A stretch of DNA of 64,000 nucleotides from an uncultured Pseudomonadales bacterium (GTDB lineage: Bacteria; Pseudomonadota; Gammaproteobacteria; Pseudomonadales; Azotimanducaceae). Below the pieces are notes generated by a model that was not told the DNA's origin, made no database searches, and saw only the letters and a list, made by a program, of their open reading frames with translations. Positions 24,309 to 35,277 of this stretch are shown in pieces. Position numbers and translations under genes: made by a program. The stretch spans positions 496,001 through 560,000 of the forward strand of contig OY282430.1 of the NCBI GenBank assembly GCA_958296025.1. Reading direction: 5' to 3'. Position 1 is the stretch's first letter, and every line of letters starts with the position of its first letter.

Positions 24309-25457
24309 ATGACCATGATTCTTGACGAAGAGCAGACCATGCTCAAGGACAGCGCCCGGGAGTTTTGCGCCAACAATGCGCCCATTGCGCAGTTGCGCGA
24401 GCTGCGGGACGCGGATTCGGCGGACGGCTTCGACCGGGGCGTTTGGAAGGCCATGGTGGAACTCGGCTGGGCGGCCATCCCGTTCCAGGAGGCCTTCGGC
24501 GGGCTGGACTTTGGCTACAAGGGCCTTGGCGTGGTCACCGAGGAGACCGGGCGCACGCTAGCGGCCAGTCCCTTGTTCGCCACGGTTTGGTTGGGCGGCA
24601 CGGCGCTCAACATCGGCGGTGGCGAGGCGCAGAAGTCCAGCGTGCTGCCGGCCGTTGCGACGGGGGAGTTGCTCTTGGCCCTGGCCTTGGAGGAATCCCA
24701 TCGCCATGCGCCCTACAACGTCTCCACGCAGGCGGTGGCGGCCAATGGCGGCGGCTTCGTGCTGAGCGGCAAGAAGACCTTTGTGCTGGACGGCCATGTG
24801 GCGGACAAGCTGGTGGTCGTGGCCCGCACCTCCGGCACTGTCGGGGAGCGGAGGGGCTTAAGCCTGTTCTTGGTGGACCGGCAAGCCCCCGGCGTACAGG
24901 TGACACGCACCCGCATGGTGGATTCGCGCAACGCCGCCAACATCGAATTACGCACCGTCCCCGTTGCCGAGGACGCCGTGCTCGGAAAGTTGGACCAGGG
25001 TGCCGAAGTGCTGGATATCACTTTGGACATCGGCCGCATCGGCATGGCCGCGGAAATGCTCGGCGGCCTGCAGGAGTGCTTTGAGCGCACCATCGCCTAT
25101 CTGAAGGAGCGGGAGCAGTTCGGCGTGCCCATCGGCTCCTTTCAGGCGCTCAAGCACCGCGCTGCCGATATGTTCTGCGAGGTGGAGCTTTCCAAGTCAT
25201 GCGTGCTGGAGGCGCTGACCGCCTTGGACGAAGACCGCAGCGCGGAGGAAGTAGCCAAGCTGGCCAGCTTGGCCAAGGCCAAGGTGGGGGAGACCTACAA
25301 CTTGGTCTCCCGGGAGGGCATTCAGATGCACGGCGGCATCGGCATGACCGATGAGTTCGACATTGGCTTCTTCATCAAGCGGGCGGCGGTGTCCGAGCAG
25401 ACCTTGGGTGACGTACACTTCCACCGCAACCGCTATGGCGAGCTTGAAGGGTACTGA
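24309..25457 (+). CDS. Acyl-CoA dehydrogenase
   Basis: A 382-residue FAD enzyme for alpha,beta-oxidation of an acyl-CoA. Conserved patches: WAAIPFQEAFGGLDFGYKGL, LALEES, VLSGKKTFVLDGHVADKLVV, YLKEREQFGVPIGSFQALKH (the QFG..I..FQ..QH-type motif) and IQMHGGIGMTDEFDIGFFIK at the end. GAGGAG 10 bp upstream supports ATG 24309; a second ATG is 6 bp later. The short length and divergent N-terminus match the small-subunit-like ACADs of steroid and aromatic catabolism. No partner lies adjacent, but an enoyl-CoA hydratase gene occurs 7 kb downstream. Confidence 0.92.
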   Translation: MTMILDEEQTMLKDSAREFCANNAPIAQLRELRDADSADGFDRGVWKAMVELGWAAIPFQEAFGGLDFGYKGLGVVTEETGRTLAASPLFATVWLGGTALNIGGGEAQKSSVLPAVATGELLLALALEESHRHAPYNVSTQAVAANGGGFVLSGKKTFVLDGHVADKLVVVARTSGTVGERRGLSLFLVDRQAPGVQVTRTRMVDSRNAANIELRTVPVAEDAVLGKLDQGAEVLDITLDIGRIGMAAEMLGGLQECFERTIAYLKEREQFGVPIGSFQALKHRAADMFCEVELSKSCVLEALTALDEDRSAEEVAKLASLAKAKVGETYNLVSREGIQMHGGIGMTDEFDIGFFIKRAAVSEQTLGDVHFHRNRYGELEGY

Positions 25458-25512
25458 TTTTCTCGGCTGAGCGGCTGGGCGCCCGAGTTCGCAACGGGGA
25501 ACGGAAACAGCA

Positions 25513-25983
25513 ATGCCTTGGTGGATTTGGTTGATCGGCGGCCTCGCCTTGATGGGCGTGGAGTTGACCGCGGTGGACGCCGCGTTCTACCTCATGTTCC
25601 TGGGCGCCTCCGCCGTCTTGGTGGGCCTTCTGGAACTAGGCGGCGTCGGCTTGCCGGCTTGGGGCCAATGGCTGGTTTACGCGATCTTGGCGGTCACGTC
25701 CCTAGTGCTGTTCCGCAAGCGTTTGTACGACAGCTTGCGGGGCGGGCTGCCCGGCTATGAAAGCGTCGCCGCCGGCGGCTTGGTGCATGTTGCGGAGGAC
25801 TTGGCCGTCGGCGGCGAAACCCGGGTGCGCTACCGGGGAACCGAATGGACGGCGCGCAACCTAGGTCCTGGGGCCATCGTCGCCGACGCGTCGGCGCGGG
25901 TGGTGCGGGCCGAGGGCACGGTTTTGGAAATCAAGGGGCTGGCGCCCGTAGGGGCGGCCGGCGATGCGGAGCAAGGCGCCTGA
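25513..25983 (+). CDS. NfeD-family membrane protein
   Basis: A 156-residue protein with two or three membrane segments (WIWLIGGLALMGVELTAV, AFYLMFLGASAVLVGLLEL, WLVYAILAVTSLVLF) and a C-terminal soluble OB-fold domain (ETRVRYRGTEWTARN), the NfeD1b layout. NfeD proteins pair with slipin/SPFH proteins, and the SPFH gene follows 30 bp later. The pair is thought to organise membrane microdomains or assist membrane protein quality control. Confidence 0.9.
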   Translation: MPWWIWLIGGLALMGVELTAVDAAFYLMFLGASAVLVGLLELGGVGLPAWGQWLVYAILAVTSLVLFRKRLYDSLRGGLPGYESVAAGGLVHVAEDLAVGGETRVRYRGTEWTARNLGPGAIVADASARVVRAEGTVLEIKGLAPVGAAGDAEQGA

Positions 25984-26013
25984 CCGGATTCGGCGGCGGC
26001 CAAGGAGGTTGAA

Positions 26014-26955
26014 ATGGGGTTGGACATAGGCTTGTTTGTCACGCTTGCTTTGGCGGTGCTGGTCATCGTCGCCATTGTCAAGACGGCGGTGGTGGTGCCG
26101 CAGCAAAGCGCGTACATCATCGAGAGCTTGGGCAAGTATTCGCGCACTTTGGCCGCCGGCTTCCACATTCTGATCCCGTTCCTGGAGCGGGTGGCCTACC
26201 GGCACACGCTGAAGGAGCAGGCCATCGACGTTGAAGAACAGATCTGCATCACTTCGGACAACGTTCAGGTGGGGGTGGACGGGGTGCTTTACCTGCAGGT
26301 CATGGACGCCCGCAACGCCTCCTACGGCATCGGCGACTACCTGTTCGCCATCTCCCAGCTCGCTCAGACCACCCTGCGCAGCGAGATCGGCAAGATCGAG
26401 CTGGACAAGACCTTTGAGGAGCGCAGCCACATCAACCTGCGGGTGGTGGAGGAGCTGGACCAGGCGTCCAACCCTTGGGGCGTCAAGGTGCTGCGCTACG
26501 AAATCAAGAACATCAACCCGCCGAGGGACGTCATCACCGCGATGGAGAAGCAAATGCGCGCGGAGCGCGAGAAGCGCGCCACGGTGCTGGAATCCGAGGG
26601 CATACGGGACGCCAAGATCAACGAGGCGGAAGGAGAGAAGCAGCGCGTCATCAAGGAGTCCGAGGCGGCCAAGCAGCAGCAGATCAACGAAGCCGAGGGC
26701 GAGGCGGCGGCCATCCTGGCCGTGGCCGAGGCCACCGCCGAGGGGCTGACAAAGGTGGCCGCGGCGCTTAACGCCGAAGGCGGCGACAAGGCCATGCAAC
26801 TGCGGGTGGCGGAAGACTACTTGGAGCAGTTCGGCAACTTGGCCAAGGTCGGCAACACCCTGATCGTGCCGGCCAACCTGAGCGATCTGTCGGGGATGGT
26901 CGCCGCCGCCACCAATGTGCTGGCGGCGGCCCGCCCAAGCGAACCTTCCGGTTGA
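26014..26955 (+). CDS. SPFH/stomatin-like protein (slipin, QmcA-like)
   Basis: A 313-residue protein with one N-terminal membrane segment (IGLFVTLALAVLVIVAIVKT), an SPFH domain (VPQQSAYIIESLGKYSRTL, YLQVMDARNASYGI) and a long Ala/Glu-rich coiled coil (EAEGEKQRVIKESEAAKQQQ), typical of paraslipin/QmcA. It oligomerises into cage-like rings on the inner membrane. Coupled with the upstream NfeD gene in an operon. Confidence 0.93.
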   Translation: MGLDIGLFVTLALAVLVIVAIVKTAVVVPQQSAYIIESLGKYSRTLAAGFHILIPFLERVAYRHTLKEQAIDVEEQICITSDNVQVGVDGVLYLQVMDARNASYGIGDYLFAISQLAQTTLRSEIGKIELDKTFEERSHINLRVVEELDQASNPWGVKVLRYEIKNINPPRDVITAMEKQMRAEREKRATVLESEGIRDAKINEAEGEKQRVIKESEAAKQQQINEAEGEAAAILAVAEATAEGLTKVAAALNAEGGDKAMQLRVAEDYLEQFGNLAKVGNTLIVPANLSDLSGMVAAATNVLAAARPSEPSG

Positions 26956-27029
26956 TTGCTCCGTTGGTCCCCAAGCACCGAGGGATGTGGCCTGCTTGCT
27001 CGCGCCTCGCGCACTAAGGTGAGGGCAGG

Positions 27030-28172
27030 CTATCCCGACGCAAGGGCTCCGCGGTAGTCCGGTTCCGAGCATTCGCCGGGTAGCGACTCGATCCAGGCGG
27101 AAACCACCGCTAGGCCCCTTTGATGGGCCAAGGTGCGGCCGACCTCTGGCATGCGGGCGGCGGGGTCGTTGCTGGCCATGCGAAAGACCAGTATGGAGGC
27201 GTTTGGCGCTCCGGGCGCGATGGCGTAGCGCAGCCCACCAGTGCCTTGGCCGGCGGCGATGGGCGGCTTGCACAGGCCCAGGCGGCGGGACGACTGATTG
27301 CGGATGTCGAGCCATAGGCCGGTGTGGTCGGCGGTGCCGACGGCGTTGTGGCAATGGCCGCAGTTGGCGTCCAGATAGGAGCGGGCCAAGTGCGCCAAGG
27401 GTTCGCCCGTGTCATTCCAATCCGCGTTGCGCGCCCTTGTGGAGGCGTTTGGCGCATTGTCCAGCCAACCGCGGCCAAGCCACTGGTCGATCTGATTGCC
27501 GGGGCCGCCGCCGTAGCCGCGATTCAGTTGCCGCGTGCTGATGCCTAGGGGCAGGAGAGCATCGGGTTGGGAGCCGGAGGCGTGGCAGGAAGCGCATTCG
27601 TTGCGGCTCGGCACGATGTAGTTGACCGGCTGCACGGCCCCTTCGTGGGCGAGTTCCACCGCCATCACTGCGCCGGTCAGGTTCAGCCAGGCCTCGCCGC
27701 CGCGCCAGACGTAGGCCAGCGCGTCCCAACCGTCGGCCTGCCGGATCAGCAGCCTAGTTTCCAGCAGCCTGATTTCGGCAAGAACCAAGTTCGCCACGGC
27801 GCCGCTCCAACCTTCCTGAGCTTGGGCGACGCCGTCCGCCAGCGGATAGAAAAAGGTCTTGCTGATGATGGTGCCCTCCGGCATCGCGTAGGCGTCATGG
27901 TCCGCGTACTCGGCGCTTCGGCCCGGCGGCATCCAAACCGTGCGCAGCTTGAGCGCATAGTCCGCGAAAAGGGACGTGTTGACGTCATAGGGCGCCACGC
28001 CGCGGCCAAGCATCAGAGCATCTCCCCGGCGCTGCAGGACGCCCCACTCCGACAGCCGTTGTGGGTATTCACCCGGCGCGAAACGGTTGACCTCGGCAAC
28101 TGGAGCGCAGGCGCTTAGGAAAGCCAGCCAGCAGAGCGCCGCCGCACCTATTTGATGGCGTCGTCGCAGCAC
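27030..28172 (-). CDS. SO_2930-like di-heme lipoprotein (cytochrome c-like)
   Basis: A 380-residue protein with a lipoprotein signal (ALCWLAFLSACAP) and two c-type heme sites: CASCH in NECASCHASGSQPD and CGHCH in DANCGHCHNAVG. The conserved region FYPLADG and GWDALAYVWRGGEAWLNLTG is shared by the SO_2930/HNE_0200 family (TIGR03806). It would sit in the periplasm or outer membrane and carry electrons. A parallel beta-helix lipoprotein is encoded immediately upstream in the same direction; such pairs are known, with unknown function. Confidence 0.8.
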   Translation of the reverse strand: MLRRRHQIGAAALCWLAFLSACAPVAEVNRFAPGEYPQRLSEWGVLQRRGDALMLGRGVAPYDVNTSLFADYALKLRTVWMPPGRSAEYADHDAYAMPEGTIISKTFFYPLADGVAQAQEGWSGAVANLVLAEIRLLETRLLIRQADGWDALAYVWRGGEAWLNLTGAVMAVELAHEGAVQPVNYIVPSRNECASCHASGSQPDALLPLGISTRQLNRGYGGGPGNQIDQWLGRGWLDNAPNASTRARNADWNDTGEPLAHLARSYLDANCGHCHNAVGTADHTGLWLDIRNQSSRRLGLCKPPIAAGQGTGGLRYAIAPGAPNASILVFRMASNDPAARMPEVGRTLAHQRGLAVVSAWIESLPGECSEPDYRGALASG

Positions 28173-28451
28173 GATTTCCGAATGCCAAGTTGCAATTTGC
28201 GCCCAAAAACCAACGGACTAGCCCGCGTATTGCACCAAGGGCCGCGATGATCGCCGAAGGACAAGCAAGGGCGCGGCCAGTACGCTTTGCGCCCGCTAAA
28301 GTCCTTGAATTCCACGTTCAACTTATTGAAGGTCAAAGCACTTCACCCAGTCGGAAAGCGGCTTGGTGCAATATGTGGACTAGGTGGTACAGGTCATGTC
28401 GATGTTGGGCGATGCGGATTGCACGCCCAAGCCGCGCGGGGCATTGGCTGG

Positions 28452-29702
<1,251 letters not shown>

Positions 29703-29742
29703 GGGCTGGCCTCCATTCGGCGAGCGTTTGATTGGAGCGGGA

Positions 29743-30801
29743 CTATAGCAGCCCCAGAGTGCGGTCGAGGGTCCAGTACGCGGCCATGCCGCCCATCGCG
29801 TAAATCAAGCCGGCGTAAAGCAGGCCCGGCGCCGTTCGCCACAGCCCGCTGATCCCTGTGGCGCCGAATCGGGCGACTAGCTGGAAGGGCGTCCCGGCGG
29901 CTTGCGCCACGGCCGGCAGGCGGCTGACCGCCCAAAGCAGGGCCAAAGCGGCGGCGACGACGAGAATTTGGCCCGCCTCAATGCCCAGATTGAACAACAG
30001 CAGGGACAGCGCCAACTGGTCTTTCGGCAAGCCGATGTCCGCCAGGGCGCCGGCAAAGCCGAAGCCGTGCAGCAGCCCGAAGGTGAAGGCCATGATCCAA
30101 GGCCGTCCTTGGGTCAACGCCGAACGCCGCGCCGCCGGCAGCGCCAACTCCCGCGCCAAAAACAGAATGGACAGGGCGATGACCGCCTCTACCGGCCCTT
30201 GCGGCAACTGCACGATCTCCAGCACGGACAAGGCTAGGGTGACGCTGTGCGCTAGGGTGAAGCTGGTGACGGTTTTCAGCAGCGACCAAGCGCCGGGTAT
30301 GAAGCAGACCAGGCCGATGACGAAAAGCACATGGTCGATGCCGAACAGCAGGTGCTCGACGCCGAGCGTCAAATAGGCGGCGACCTTGGGGCTCGGGTCG
30401 CTCAAGTCCAGCGAAGGCGCGTTGGAGCGCAGGATCTGGTTCAGCCGCTTCCCATCCAAGCGGCGCACCTCCACCAGCACGTCGGTCAGGGTGCGCACCA
30501 AGCCGCGAATGTGCAGGGTTCCCTCATTGAGCGGGCAGGCCACCTCCCACTGCTGCAGCAAGGCACCGCCGACGATCTGGGGTGTCGGCGCCGCCAGCGG
30601 CTCGCAGCCCTGGGGCAGAACAGGGTCGATGGGCAAGCGTCGGTCCTGCACGATGGGCTGCTTCCACAGCACGTTGAAGCGCTCCGGGGCGGTTTCCACG
30701 ATTTGCAGAAAGGCCGGCCGCACCTCGTGGGCGGCCAAGGGCAGGCTGCCCAGCACCATCAGCAACGCCAATGGGATGCGCAGGCGTCCTGCCGTTTTCA
30801 T
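29743..30801 (-). CDS. HupE/UreJ-family membrane protein
   Basis: A 352-residue protein with a signal peptide (PLALLMVLGSLPLAAHEV), a soluble periplasmic N-terminal domain of about 110 residues, and six or seven membrane segments. The hallmarks are YLTLGVEHLLFGIDHVLF, TSFTLAHSVTLALS and FGLLHGFGFAGAL, whose His residues suggest metal (nickel, cobalt or copper) handling. The ATG overlaps the stop of the prolyl isomerase gene (ATGA), so both are translated together. Confidence 0.87.
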   Translation of the reverse strand: MKTAGRLRIPLALLMVLGSLPLAAHEVRPAFLQIVETAPERFNVLWKQPIVQDRRLPIDPVLPQGCEPLAAPTPQIVGGALLQQWEVACPLNEGTLHIRGLVRTLTDVLVEVRRLDGKRLNQILRSNAPSLDLSDPSPKVAAYLTLGVEHLLFGIDHVLFVIGLVCFIPGAWSLLKTVTSFTLAHSVTLALSVLEIVQLPQGPVEAVIALSILFLARELALPAARRSALTQGRPWIMAFTFGLLHGFGFAGALADIGLPKDQLALSLLLFNLGIEAGQILVVAAALALLWAVSRLPAVAQAAGTPFQLVARFGATGISGLWRTAPGLLYAGLIYAMGGMAAYWTLDRTLGLL

Positions 30802-31616
30802 GCCCGGCCGTCGTCCGGCAGAACCACCTGGTAGCGGCTGCGCAATTGCTTGTAGTAGGCGGCGTTGGCGTCCTGTCGCCGTTGCGCGTTCAGGTCGTTG
30901 GCCACCCTTGCCGCCACCTGGGCAAACGGCGGCAGCGCCTCCGGCAGCACTTTTTCAACCCGCACCAAATGCCAGCCGTAGGCCGAGCGCAGCGGCCCCT
31001 GCCAGCCGGGGCCGGGCTGCAAGGTGGCCAAGGCGGCGCTGAAGTCGCGTCCGAACAGATCACCGATTTCGCGCAGCGAACGCTCGGCATAGGCCGTTTG
31101 CAGCATGAACGGATCGGATGGTAGGGAGGGGTCGGCTTGGGCGGAGAGAGCGTCCGCTTGGGCATCCGCACGGCGGTCCGCGGAGAAGTAGCGATGCCGG
31201 AAGCTGTAGCGGACCGGAAGGCGGTAGCGCTCCGGGTTGGCTTCGTAAAAGGCCCGTTGTTCCGCCTCGCTGGGCGGTTGGTTGGTGGCGATGTCCTCGG
31301 TCAAAAAGGTGAGCTTTTGCACGAGGCGGCGGCGCACGATGACGTCGCCTTGGTCCAAGGACAGGCGCAATGCCTCCCGGTAGTAGATTTCCTCGCGGAT
31401 GAACTGCTCGACCAGACCCTGAAGCTCGGCTTCGGAAGGCCCCCGGCCCATTTGCGCCCGCCATTGCTCCTGCAGCCGGCTGATCTCCGCTTGGTCCACC
31501 CGGATGGTCTGCGCGGCGCTTGCGCCCCCTAGCAGGGCGCTGCCGGCGAAGATGGCGGCGCCCAAGACCAGAAAGGCGAGCAAGGGGTCTCGCAGCCATC
31601 GCTTTTGCGGGTTCAT
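30798..31616 (-). CDS. Membrane-anchored peptidyl-prolyl isomerase (PpiC/SurA-like)
   Basis: A 272-residue protein with an N-terminal membrane anchor (PLLAFLVLGAAIFAGSALLGG), a SurA-like helical N-domain (ELQGLVEQFIREEIYYREAL) and a degenerate parvulin domain ending with GWQGPLRSAYGWHLVRVE, which is the recognisable parvulin C-terminal motif. It probably assists folding of periplasmic parts of the HupE-like partner. The first gene of the two-gene unit. Confidence 0.82.
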   Translation of the reverse strand: MNPQKRWLRDPLLAFLVLGAAIFAGSALLGGASAAQTIRVDQAEISRLQEQWRAQMGRGPSEAELQGLVEQFIREEIYYREALRLSLDQGDVIVRRRLVQKLTFLTEDIATNQPPSEAEQRAFYEANPERYRLPVRYSFRHRYFSADRRADAQADALSAQADPSLPSDPFMLQTAYAERSLREIGDLFGRDFSAALATLQPGPGWQGPLRSAYGWHLVRVEKVLPEALPPFAQVAARVANDLNAQRRQDANAAYYKQLRSRYQVVLPDDGRA

Positions 31617-32060
31617 GCCCTAATTCCAGCGCGACCGTTGCCAAGGCCGTCGCGACGCTTTCGCCCTATGTCCGTGGTGGTCCACTGGCCGGGTGCCTCG
31701 ATGTTGCAAAACCCGTCTCGGCGCATTCGCTTTCGCCCCAGCTTCCTGCCGTTCGGTCATTTTTCGTCCATTCCGGTCGTGAAGGTCCTCGCGGCGCATT
31801 CGCCGCAGGGCGCTTTTCCCATGCGGCGCAAGGATTATGACAGCCCCCGCTCATGAAAGACCAAGGTTGGTTCAGGCCCTTCGGCCAGAGCCCCGCCCAA
31901 CCGAACATGCGCCGGCGCAATTGGAATTCGGCACCGCCATTGGGGTGCAAATGTAATTTGCGGGTGGGTTGGTTTATGCTGCGGAAAAATCGAAGAACCG
32001 CCGCCGACCCTTGGGCGCTTGCGCTGCGGATTGTAAACCAGCTTGCAAAGGAACCACTTG
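31617..32060. other. Intergenic region, no gene seen
   Basis: Between the divergently read isomerase gene and the enoyl-CoA hydratase gene I see no convincing coding, RNA or repeat feature; it probably holds the promoters of both. Confidence 0.5.
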
Positions 32061-32855
32061 ATGAGCTTTGAAACCATCCTCTATGAGGTTGCGGACCATG
32101 TGGCCACCATCACCATCAACCGCCCGGAGGCGGCCAACGCCATGGGCCCGTTGACTGCCAAGGAGTTCTGCGCCGCGGCCATGGATGCGGAGTCCGATCC
32201 GACCGTCCGCGCCGTCGTGCTGACGGGGGCGGGAAAGATGTTTTGCGCCGGCGGGGACTTAGGGGCCTTCGCCAAGGCCGGGGATGGCGCCCGCAAGCTC
32301 TTGATGCAAATGACGGGGGATCTGCATCTGGGCCTTTCCCGCCTCGGCCGCGGCAAGGCGCCGGTGATTTGCGCCGTCAACGGCACCGCCGCCGGCGCCG
32401 GTTTCAGCTTGGTGATGGCTTGCGATTTGGCCATCGCTGCGCAGTCGGCCGTGTTCACCATGGCCTACACAAGGGCCGGCCTTTCCCCGGACGGCAGTTC
32501 CACCTTCTACATGCCGCGCAAGCTCGGCGACCGGCGGGCTAGGGAACTGATGCTAACTAACCGCGTGCTGAGCAGCCAAGAGGCGCTCGACTGGGGCGTC
32601 GTCAACCAAGTGGTGCCGGATGCGGACCTGCAAACGGAGGCGATGGCCCTCGCCCGGAAGCTGGCCGCCGGCCCAACCGCCGCCTTCGGCGCGGTCAAGA
32701 CCCTGCTAAACGGCACCTTCGAGCAAACTCTGGAGTCGCAGATGGAACTGGAGGCCCGGTCCATCGCCGGCCTCGCCGCCGATGGCGATGGTGACGGACG
32801 CGAGGGCATCAGCGCCTTTGTGGAGAAGCGCAAGCCGCGGTTCAAGGGCGCCTAG
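32061..32855 (+). CDS. Enoyl-CoA hydratase/isomerase family (crotonase)
   Basis: A 264-residue crotonase. VATITINRPEAANAM and GAGKMFCAGGDLGAF form the first oxyanion-hole region and VNGTAAGAGFSLVMACDLAI the second. In place of catalytic Glu144 and Glu164, the segment RAGLSPDGSSTFYMPRKLG carries Asp at the second position as in some isomerases, so hydratase versus isomerase is open. AAAGGA precedes ATG 32061. Works in the cytosol on acyl-CoA intermediates. Confidence 0.9.
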   Translation: MSFETILYEVADHVATITINRPEAANAMGPLTAKEFCAAAMDAESDPTVRAVVLTGAGKMFCAGGDLGAFAKAGDGARKLLMQMTGDLHLGLSRLGRGKAPVICAVNGTAAGAGFSLVMACDLAIAAQSAVFTMAYTRAGLSPDGSSTFYMPRKLGDRRARELMLTNRVLSSQEALDWGVVNQVVPDADLQTEAMALARKLAAGPTAAFGAVKTLLNGTFEQTLESQMELEARSIAGLAADGDGDGREGISAFVEKRKPRFKGA

Positions 32856-33069
32856 GGGATCTTTCAGACCGTGCGGCAACGCCGAATGGCGCAGCGCATC
32901 CGCATCCTGAAGGACCGAGGCCGCTTTCCAGACCGGTCGCTGGTTCGCCCGCCGCGGCTCAGGCCAACACCGCACCACTTTGTCGGTGCGGGAACGGCTC
33001 TCGAAGGGGGTGGTCTGGATGGGCATTTGGTCTTACTTGGCCCACAACATCCATCAGGAGAACAAGAGC

Positions 33070-33945
33070 ATGAACACGGAGGAACACCCTAAGCAAAAGG
33101 TGGAGGTGCATGGCAAGCGGATGGTCTATGTCGAAATGGGCGCCGGCGACCCCATCGTTTTCCTGCACGGCAACCCCACTTCCTCCTACCTGTGGCGCAA
33201 CATCATGCCGGCGGTTTCCGATCTGGGGCGCTGCTTGGCACCGGATCTGATCGGCATGGGGGATTCGGACAAGCTGGAGGATTCTGGCCCGGAGCGTTAT
33301 CGATTCGTGGAGCACGCCCACTACTTGGACGGCTGGTTTGAAGCCTTGGGGGTAAATGGCAATGTGATCCTCGTGGTCCACGATTGGGGCTCCGCCCTCG
33401 GTTTCCACTGGGCCAACCGACATCGGGATGCGGTCAAGGGGATCTGCTACATGGAGGCGGTCGTTCGCCCAGTCTTCTGGGATGAGTTTCCCGCGGCCGC
33501 CCGGGGCATCTTTCAGGGCTTCCGCTCCCCGGCTGGGGAGGAGATGGTGCTGGACAAGAACGTCTTTGTGGAGCGGATGCTGCCCGGTTCGGTGCTGCGC
33601 CAGCTTAGCGATGCGGAGATGGCGGTTTATCGCCGTCCCTTCGCCGAACCGGGGGAGGGCCGCCGTCCCACGCTAACTTGGCCGCGCCAAATTCCCATTG
33701 ACGGCGAGCCGGCGGATGTGGTGGAAATCGCGCATTCCTATGCGGATTGGCTGTCCGCCGCCGAGGTGCCCAAACTGTTCATCAACGCCGAACCGGGTGC
33801 CCTGATCCAAGGGACAGTCCGGGATTTCTGCCGCACTTGGCCCAACCAAACCGAAGTGACGGTGAAGGGCAGCCACTTCATTCAGGAGGATTCCCCAGCG
33901 GAAATCAGCGAAGCCTTGAGCAGTTGGCTGCAAACCCTGGGGTAG
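33070..33945 (+). CDS. Haloalkane dehalogenase, HLD-II type (DhaA-like)
   Basis: A 291-residue alpha/beta-hydrolase that cleaves carbon-halogen bonds. The full HLD-II catalytic pentad is visible: nucleophile Asp105 and halide-binding Trp106 in [10 protein letters not shown], halide-binding Asn35 in [10 protein letters not shown], acid Glu129 in CYMEAVVRP (second site, not at the HLD-I position) and base His269 in [10 protein letters not shown]. An AGGAGAA ribosome site supports ATG 33070. Neighbours give no pathway context. Such enzymes are widespread in marine bacteria and may act on natural organohalogens. Confidence 0.92.
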   Translation: MNTEEHPKQKVEVHGKRMVYVEMGAGDPIVFLHGNPTSSYLWRNIMPAVSDLGRCLAPDLIGMGDSDKLEDSGPERYRFVEHAHYLDGWFEALGVNGNVILVVHDWGSALGFHWANRHRDAVKGICYMEAVVRPVFWDEFPAAARGIFQGFRSPAGEEMVLDKNVFVERMLPGSVLRQLSDAEMAVYRRPFAEPGEGRRPTLTWPRQIPIDGEPADVVEIAHSYADWLSAAEVPKLFINAEPGALIQGTVRDFCRTWPNQTEVTVKGSHFIQEDSPAEISEALSSWLQTLG

Positions 33946-33967
33946 GATTTGTTGGCAGGCGACGCCG

Positions 33968-34909
33968 CTAAAGTTCCTTGGCGGGGGAGGGTGTATTGGG
34001 GCGGTTGGTCAGCAGCAGGCCGCCGATGATGATCAGCAGGCCGAGAGCGGAGGCGGGATGAATCCGCTCGCCCAGCACCGAGGCGATCAGCACGAAGGAA
34101 AGCAGCGGCGACAGATAGATCAACTGGCCGATGCGGGCGGCGTTTTGGGTGAGCGCTAAGGCTTGCCGCCAGAGCAGAAAGGCGACGCCCATTTCCACCA
34201 AGCCCACCCAAGCGCCGAAGGCTAGGGTGGCGCCCGTCCAAGGCGGCCAGCCCGGCCCCAAGGCGCAGAGCACCGCCGTGGCCGCCGTGCCGAAGAGGAA
34301 GCTCCAAGCCATCAAGCCGAGTCCGTCTGTCTTGGAGCGCACCTGCATCAGCCAGTAAGTCGCCCAGATTAAGGTGCTGCTCAGGGCCAAGCCGACGCCG
34401 ATCGGATCCATGGGCATGAAGTCTGTTGGTGATGCGGCTGTTTCGTTTGCCCCCAACCCGAGGAGGGCCGGGCGGAGGAATCCGCCGGGCCGCAGAACGA
34501 CCAACACGCCCACATAGCCCAGCACAACGCCGGCCAAGGTTCGCCAGGAGGGTCGCTGCCCCAAGATCGGCCAAGCCAGCAAGGCCAGCGCCATCGCCCA
34601 GGTGTAGTTCAGCGGCTGCGCAATCTGCGCCGGCAGCCGATCATAGGCGGCAAACAGCACCACATAGTAGGCAAAGGGGTTCATCAGGCCGAGCAGCGCC
34701 GCGAGGCGCGTCTCCCTCCAAGACAAGCGCCACCGTCGCCGCCGCCAAGCCAACGCCCAGAAAAAGGCGGTCGAAACCAAGGCCCCAGCCAGCAGCAGTT
34801 GCAGTGGATGCAGCACCTGCAGGCCGAGCTTGAACCCTGTCGCCACCGTGGACCAAAGCGCCACGGTCAGCAGCGCCAGCAGCGTGGCCCGGCGTTCCGA
34901 ACCCACAAT
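33968..34909 (-). CDS. EamA/DMT-superfamily transporter
   Basis: About 313 residues with ten predicted membrane helices in two EamA repeats (ALLTVALWSTVATGFKLGL starts repeat 1 and GVGLALSSTLIWATYWLM repeat 2). Drug/metabolite exporters of this kind move amino acids or other small metabolites outward. ATG 34909 begins the conserved part; an ATG 51 bp upstream is an alternative. Convergent with the dehalogenase gene, with 22 bp between stops. Confidence 0.88.
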   Translation of the reverse strand: MVGSERRATLLALLTVALWSTVATGFKLGLQVLHPLQLLLAGALVSTAFFWALAWRRRRWRLSWRETRLAALLGLMNPFAYYVVLFAAYDRLPAQIAQPLNYTWAMALALLAWPILGQRPSWRTLAGVVLGYVGVLVVLRPGGFLRPALLGLGANETAASPTDFMPMDPIGVGLALSSTLIWATYWLMQVRSKTDGLGLMAWSFLFGTAATAVLCALGPGWPPWTGATLAFGAWVGLVEMGVAFLLWRQALALTQNAARIGQLIYLSPLLSFVLIASVLGERIHPASALGLLIIIGGLLLTNRPNTPSPAKEL

Positions 34910-35067
34910 CATGCTGCCACACAACCCATTGCCACACTCCCTCAGCCGGTTAGCCCACACTTAGGGCGGCGCTGTTCCGGCTAATCGCCAAGCGCGTCTT
35001 TGTTCACCTCAGTCACAAAGCGGTGCCGAACTTGGCATGCGAAGGCGCGGCCAACGCAGTCGGCCAT

Positions 35068-35277
35068 TCAAGCTCGATGGAGCAGCCTCAAGAAATCAAT
35101 GCAGTCCTTCTTGTCCGGGCAGTACCCCTGCACTTCCCGCCCATTCGAGTAGCGAACGTTCGGTTCATAGTGGTCAAACGCCTTGGGAGGCGTCGATTCG
35201 TCATAGCCTTCAACGAAGCGGATGGCGCTTTCGACATCCTCGAATTGGGTCGAAGTGCCGGACAGGGCAAGCATAGT
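35068..35277 (-). CDS. Short ORF of unknown function
   Basis: A 69-residue open frame from ATG 35277 with plausible protein composition (FEDVESAIRFVEGYDES, then VRYSNGREVQGYCPDKKDC). No family and no clear ribosome site; could be a gene fragment. Confidence 0.35.
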   Translation of the reverse strand, partial: TMLALSGTSTQFEDVESAIRFVEGYDESTPPKAFDHYEPNVRYSNGREVQGYCPDKKDCIDFLRLLHRA

